Assembly: GCA_037176845.1 (NCBI GenBank)
Contig: JAYKXP010000125.1
Location: 62,001 to 126,000 of the forward strand
Direction of reading: 5' to 3'
From: Paramarasmius palmivorus
Lineage: Eukaryota > Basidiomycota > Agaricomycetes > Agaricales > Marasmiaceae
Length of the DNA stretch: 64,000 nucleotides
Part shown: piece by piece, positions 59,430 through 64,000 of the stretch
Position numbering within the stretch: the first letter of the stretch is position 1
How the letters are laid out: each line of letters opens with the position of its first letter
Position numbers and translations under genes: made by a program
Notes under the pieces: generated by a model
Database searches by the model: none
The model's input: the letters and a program-made list of their open reading frames with translations, nothing else
Told to the model about the DNA's origin: nothing

Positions 59430-60216
59430 TTTTCTGGCGCTTGAAGTATTCCTTGAGATGAGTTCGAGCAGTGTCCTTCGCTCGGTAGAGCATATCGATA
59501 AGTTCTGTGGGCCAAGGTTTTGGATAGTATACATCAGTATCAAGAATCAAGATGGGTAGGCGTAATATTACTTTGTTAGTCTCCCCTAGGCAGACTCGAT
59601 ATCGCTCGACAGCTCGCTTGATATGAGTCTGCTTCAAATCACGGTCCCTTACCCGTACCCTTCCTCAAGGTTTCCTTCCTTCCGTATATGGAAATAAGAT
59701 AAGTCATGTGATATAAATTTTGCTTAAGGGCAGGCTGATTTCGGTCAGGTCTACGATCAATCTACGGTTAACCTCTACCTTCGCGTTACTACTTCGTTCA
59801 GTAAACCCGGACTTGGCTATTGTAATCTGCTCTATCTCTTAAAATATCAGTTCTGCGATTCTCTACGGTCAAAAATCACATTCCTTTCTCATCATCATCC
59901 TGATAAAAGCTTGGTTTTGACAGATTCCAGTACGGTTTCGGACCCGGAAAAAAAAGCAGACTATTACTTTGTTACCAACGATAATCTCGTGCATGATTCC
60001 ATATCCCGGCCCATCCGTTAGATAAGGAAGCACTTTGATGTAAAAGGTGTTGACAGGTTCAAAAAGATCTCTCTTCCTGATAAACGTCCAGGACAAACGA
60101 CAAAATGAAGTGGGAAATAGAAGCGCGAAATAGAGCACAGCCACCACAAATTGAAACGGAACGAATTCATATATAATTCCGATTCGTAACCAGGGTGCAA
60201 ATTCAAAGGTGAGCAA
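59430..60216 (-). pseudogene. Dispersed gene-like repeat, copy B, split by an insertion
   Basis: Inverted relative to copy A. The minus strand opens near 60216 with a hydrophobic stretch (IIYEFVPFQFVVAVLYFALL), then RKRDLFEPVN, KVLPYLTDGPGY and HEIIVGNK. A 383-bp insertion follows. Beyond it the frame resumes with ILRLPILILDTDVYYPK, PWPTELIDMLYRAKDTART and a stop near 59431. Without the insertion the two parts are in the same frame, so the insertion is what broke it. Family unknown; the start suggests a membrane-anchored protein. Confidence 0.65.
59579..59961. mobile_element. 383-bp insertion with 13-bp target duplication
   Basis: Flanked by TATTACTTTGTTA at 59566-59578 and 59962-59974. Copy A has only one such site (TATGTATTTTGTTA on the complementary reading), giving an approximate empty site. 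The ends read GTCTCCCCTAGG inward from the left and GTCTGCTTTTTT inward from the right, a weak 5/6 terminal match. A short A run (AAAAAAAA) lies 6 bp from the right end, and on the minus strand GGTCCGAAACC near that end differs by one base from a pol III B box. No coding capacity. It may be a SINE-like or MITE-like element. Confidence 0.7.
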
Positions 60217-60729
60217 CTCAAGAGCAACTTACCGAAGCTCTACTTCCTCCAATCTCAATTCAAAACCAGCTCACCTCGTTGTAGTCGATCGGCAACCCAC
60301 TTCCTGCCGGCCCGAGTTTCAGTTTTTATTTTCCTTGCTCCTCCCGTCAAGACCCACCATAATTCATTGCTCACTCCAGGCTCTCGATCAACGTTGATAA
60401 GCGGGCAAGACCATACCAGCTTTCTCGAACCTTTCCCACCTTTGCTATGTGCCAACGTTATCCAGCTGCCTGCATCCAGGATGTACTAACACCTTGCTCG
60501 CTTCTTTAGTTCAATTATGCCAAACATCTCCGAACGCGCCTTCCGGGTCCTTTGAGGACAAATTCTGGGTACTGGTGCATAGGGCATTGGTCATATCGAG
60601 ATATGACTCGCGTTGCGCAAGAGCCTCCGTGTTCACCGACACATAGGTGCGTACTGCGTGATCACGACCTCTAAATACACATTTCCATACCACCAACCTG
60701 TTCCAACTGGAGAAACCATACTTCAGCAT
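60217..60729. other. Unassigned
   Basis: About 500 bp with overlapping short frames on both strands. No gene supported. Confidence 0.4.
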
Positions 60730-60945
60730 ATGCAGCGGAGTACAGGCAAGCGAAGTACAGGCAAGAATCCCCGGCTAATGATCGACTCCCTTGAAGACAC
60801 TAATATTCGGCTACACTCGAAGAATGCTCAACCTACTATTGATCTTACGAACACCCAGAACAGTTCCCGTACAGTCTCGAACTCTTCAGGCCACGGTATC
60901 AGCTCGAAAACCTTGAATGCACAGTCGCAAACCCTCTCGATCTGA
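60730..60945 (+). CDS. Possible small hypothetical protein
   Basis: A 71-residue frame from ATG 60730, polar and Ser/Asn-rich (NPRLMIDSLEDTNIRL, QPTIDLTNTQNSSRTV). Contains a TIDLT core resembling a SUMO-interacting motif. A perfect 12-bp duplication, AGTACAGGCAAG, repeats within the first 30 bp. No family recognised; it might be an exon of a gene that includes 61022. Confidence 0.35.
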   Translation: MQRSTGKRSTGKNPRLMIDSLEDTNIRLHSKNAQPTIDLTNTQNSSRTVSNSSGHGISSKTLNAQSQTLSI

Positions 60946-61021
60946 GGATGACCCCTTATAGAATAAGCCACACCGTTGACAATTCCTCATCCAATCCCCA
61001 CCCGGGCCATTCCCTGTCACA

Positions 61022-61581
61022 ATGTCAGACACACTGGGCAGTGAAGTTCAGGTATGTGCTCATGCTAGTATTATGGTGATTCCGTTGACGATAAACTTGT
61101 CTAGACTCGGAATATCACCAACGATCCCGAAACGACGGTTAGCGTATCTGCTGCAGTTCAAACTGACAACCCTCCTCTATCTCAGGCTTCACCATCTACC
61201 ATCGGTCCTCCAGCGTCTGCGAGAGAAAACCACGACGATAACGAAGACGTTATGATCCCTGCAGCCATTCCTGTCTCTCGCGAATTCGCGGCTATTGTAA
61301 GATTCTATTGCGTTTCTGTTTGGTTCGACTATTCTTCTCACTCTCAGATCACAATGGTTGTCCACGATCTCAATATGATGCCGGAGAACTCAAGAACTGT
61401 CGAAGACAATGTCGCCTCCCGAAACAACAAGATCCAAGGACTTTATCTCCGCATAAAAATGAACAAAAGCTATGTTCAGGAACTTATCGAAACCAAAGAT
61501 AAGGCATCTGAAGGAACTCCAGGACGCACTCGCACATGCAGACGTAGAACAGCTCTTCGAACGAAACATTGTCTACTGTGA
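61022..61581 (+). CDS. Hypothetical protein
   Basis: ATG 61022 opens a 10-codon exon (MSDTLGSEVQ) ended by GTATGT. After an intron ending CTAG near 61105 the protein reads TTVSVSAAVQTDNPPLSQAS. A second intron (GTAAGATT ... CTCTCAG) leads into ITMVVHDLNMMPENSRTVED and YLRIKMNKSYVQELIETKDK. The frame then becomes Arg-rich and stops at 61581. The alternative frame there, LKELQDALAHADVEQLFERN up to 61609, looks more like protein, so an indel or unseen splice may be present. Function unknown. Confidence 0.45.
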
Positions 61582-61609
61582 AACTATAGGAACACACCTT
61601 GAAGATTGA

Positions 61610-62896
61610 CAGGGAAACGGGGTTACAGAATCCAAGTGACAATTGGATTACTTTCTCGAAAGAGTTTATAGAACTATGTTAGAAGTGGTCACCGGCTGGC
61701 CAGGTGAGCGTTTATGAAATTTCTATCAGCAAACCGACTATTGATTGGTATTAGTTTGCTATCGAAGTTTGGGAAGATCCTACTGATTCCTCTTGCGACT
61801 TTGGTTTGATAATGACCGCCGCCTCTGATCGGGAGGATGAGCAAAAAAGCGGTACTTGTGATTTGAAACAGCTCTAGCAATGTTCGGTGTGGGGCAATGT
61901 ATCAGTGCGAAGAAGTGTACATTATGATCACTGTACCGACATCCCGAGTCACTTGTACGCTCCCCTCATCGGAGGACGAGCCAAAAAAGCGGTAGCATGA
62001 ATTTGATGCGACCCCAACAATGTTCGGCAGATAGTACAGTATATCATCTAGGGCCAATGAATCGGTGGGATTAACTCACAAATCCACTGCGAGTATACCG
62101 CTTACTGCGGCCCGCCAGTGGGATGGGGAGCGAACCAGTAAGATCGCCGAGGTTAAGCCATTGTCGTTAGTATCTTGTTTTTCCACCAAAGCGGAAATTT
62201 ATTGGCCTTCTACGAAAGCGAGCTAGAGTTCCATCATCCGCCCGAGCCTCGCTGTTGCTTCCGGGAAAAGATACTTATGAGTTCACTACATTTGGTTAGG
62301 GATATGTACACCCTAGCCAGGACGAGAACGATGGACGCTCTTACTCGAGTACTTCTTTCCAGTGGTAACTTCCGGGCAGAAAGGGGGTCGGTCTTGAGCA
62401 GCGTTGGACGTATTGAATCTAAGGTCGAGTTGGGGGTCGAGAAAGAAGGCATAGCAATGTCATTGTCAGCGCTAAAGTCATTACCGTAAAGTCAACCGCG
62501 GTTAGACGCTCAGAGTCATGCATAGTCATGCATCTCTGCGCTCAACGCCCATCTCGTTCTTTCCGAAGCTTAAGCCTCAGCTCCCCTTCTATTCTCAAGG
62601 CTTCTGCATAGATGCTCTCATCTTTTTCTTGTTTCTACTGTACTCGAGGTTTGGACCACAGCTGTACGTTCAGGGCGTATATACTGAACTCCCGAACGAT
62701 CTCGATTTCGTTCATGATGCATGACCATATGTCCCTTCTCACTCGTCTCACGCTCTCTATTGATGGAAAACTCCATTGGAAAAAGAGTGTCACATTTTGT
62801 TTGTAGCTATTTAATTAGAAGCCAATCAAGCCAATCAATTTGGGTTTCTAATACCTCTAGGTTCACATCAATCTCATCGCTGTCCCAATCAACACT
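61610..62896. other. Intergenic with a diverged direct repeat
   Basis: No gene supported. Holds the repeat at 61826-62030 and open frames without motifs. Confidence 0.4.
61826..62030. repeat. Diverged direct repeat, period about 141 bp
   Basis: ATCGGGAGGATGAGCAAAAAAGCGGTA near 61827 (first 20 bases compared) and ATCGGAGGACGAGCCAAAAA near 61968 align, each followed about 30 bp later by CAATGTTCGG. Confidence 0.6.
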
Positions 62897-63374
62897 ATGG
62901 GACCGTCTGTTCCAAATATCGTCTCTACGACTACTGCTACCACGACTAACTCTTCCGTCAACCCTATCCCCGAACCACCGGGGTCCCTAGTGGATCGTGT
63001 ATCTGGAGGCTCGGATGAGCTACGAAACTGTGACAATGTCGTTGGTGATGACTACTTGAATATAGGGCCGACCCAGGCGATTGCCTTTTGGAATTCTGAC
63101 TACTTGCTCAGGTAAGATATAGATATTCTTTCATTGAACTACTGAGTACTAACAATACTGTAGCAACCGTGACAATTTGTGCACCATGGGGGGCATTCGC
63201 TTCTTCGACGCTGTGAACGAGACAGATCCCTCCAATTTCGACTCTTCACTGCTCGTCGTCCTGCTGAACAGTCCACCCAGTGCCCGTTACGTTTCCGAGT
63301 CGAGGGTGATGCTTTCTACTTACATCCCCGTGGATGCACATATCGCTGCCAACACCGCCAATATCACTAATTGA
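62897..63374 (+). CDS. Small hypothetical protein, two exons
   Basis: Exons 62897-63111 and 63164-63374 keep frame and give 141 residues. The intron is strongly marked: GTAAGA donor, an ideal TACTAAC branch site and TGTAG acceptor. The product begins MGPSVPNIVSTTTATTTNSS and continues AIAFWNSDYLL|SNRDNLCTMG, GIRFFDAVNETDPSNF and LLVVLLNSPPSARYVSES. No signal peptide or known domain. The quality of the intron is the main reason to believe the gene. Confidence 0.55.
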
Positions 63375-64000
63375 AAGGTACTGTCTTGGTCCCATTTCGG
63401 AACGCCGACGTGTGTTTTTTGACATATTTTCATGGCTGCATAGTTGACCATTTCCTAGAGCGACTGCTCAATTTGAGTATTCCGTGTAAATGGATAGATG
63501 TACATCTTTTGGCCTTTCGTCCTACAGTTCAATATGATGCTCTGGCGACTCAGCACGACGTACGTTAGCCGGAATACCTCTGGCTATGTTCTCTGTGACG
63601 CAGGTTAAGTAGGTGCAAACCGCAATGGCTTGAGGGATCTCTAAGAGGGCATAAAGGGCGGGAGAACTTAGAAGGCGGCCTCCGAGTCGGAAGGTCAACA
63701 ACGCGCAGTCAACAACGCCGCTCAGACTCGCTGCTTGATGAGTTGGAGCCCTACACCAGAGGCAAACCTATCGATCGTCCAATTGATTAATCAATATCAA
63801 TTCCCAGATATTGTAATGGGTAGTTAGCCATAGCACGTAACAACGTTCTACGTAGTACATCGTATAACTCGGATCCATGCGCTAATCACGTTGGTCCATG
63901 TACATGTTTTCTGATATTTAATATCGGCACAAGCAGGTCTGCCTCTTTCGTTTGCTCTATCTCCTGGTGAAATTTCAGTGATGAAGGCATTGTTAAACGA
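63375..64000. other. Window end, no gene supported
   Basis: About 630 bp without recognisable features. The words CAACGCGCAGTCAACAACGC near 63697 form a short local repeat. Confidence 0.4.

Noticed and set aside
62090..62170. GC-rich stretch checked as a possible tRNA or 5S-like gene
   Set aside because: No cloverleaf, A box or B box of proper spacing could be drawn.
1..64000. CRISPR arrays, bacterial operons, riboswitches
   Set aside because: No short evenly spaced direct repeats, no ribosome-binding sites and clear spliceosomal introns throughout; this is eukaryotic nuclear DNA.

Overview
The window is nuclear DNA of a filamentous basidiomycete, most likely an agaricomycete. Genes are broken by many short introns of about 45-65 bp. 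The gene families are typical of that class: FunK1 fungal kinases, F-box/leucine-rich proteins, an expanded seven-helix membrane family, and CE4 and GH16 cell-wall enzymes. There are no operons and no bacterial or viral signals. Gene models were spliced by eye, so exon edges without a stated homology check are provisional.

Layout. 0-14 kb holds a FunK1 kinase cut by the window start, two secreted CE4 polysaccharide deacetylases and a truncated third copy on the minus strand, a secreted GH16 enzyme, then two damaged FunK1 relatives: one that has lost its catalytic core and one full of stops. 14-30 kb holds a MYND zinc-finger gene, an F-box gene, a gene joining an NLR-type N-terminus to a T5orf172 (GIY-YIG-like) domain, a seven-helix membrane protein, a repeat rich in CCTTTTCGG, and a broken F-box/LRR gene. 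30-41 kb holds an Msp1-type AAA ATPase with an unusual 29-bp lesion, a dead fragment of a mitochondrial phosphate carrier, a TPR/F-box/LRR protein of the Pof3/Dia2 type, a 40-bp near-perfect palindrome and an RNA14/CstF77-like gene. 41-47 kb holds a 334-bp tandem array, one copy of a dispersed gene-like repeat and a RING-finger gene with a GC-AG intron. 49-58.5 kb holds a candidate PD-(D/E)xK nuclease-like protein divergent from a small unknown gene, then a long coiled-coil gene whose middle has grown by tandem duplication of a four-exon cassette. 58.5-64 kb holds the second, inverted copy of the dispersed repeat, split by a 383-bp insertion with a 13-bp direct repeat, and a few small unassigned genes.

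How they fit together. The housekeeping genes (Msp1-type, RNA14-like, Pof3-like) are scattered among fast-evolving accessory genes and relics. The CE4 and GH16 genes act on the cell wall. Duplication followed by decay is the main theme: FunK1, CE4, F-box, phosphate carrier and the A/B repeat all show it. The most unusual items are the 63-residue (nine-heptad) exon cassette, the RecB-like motif set in the 49-50 kb protein, the NLR-N/T5orf172 fusion and the dated 383-bp insertion.
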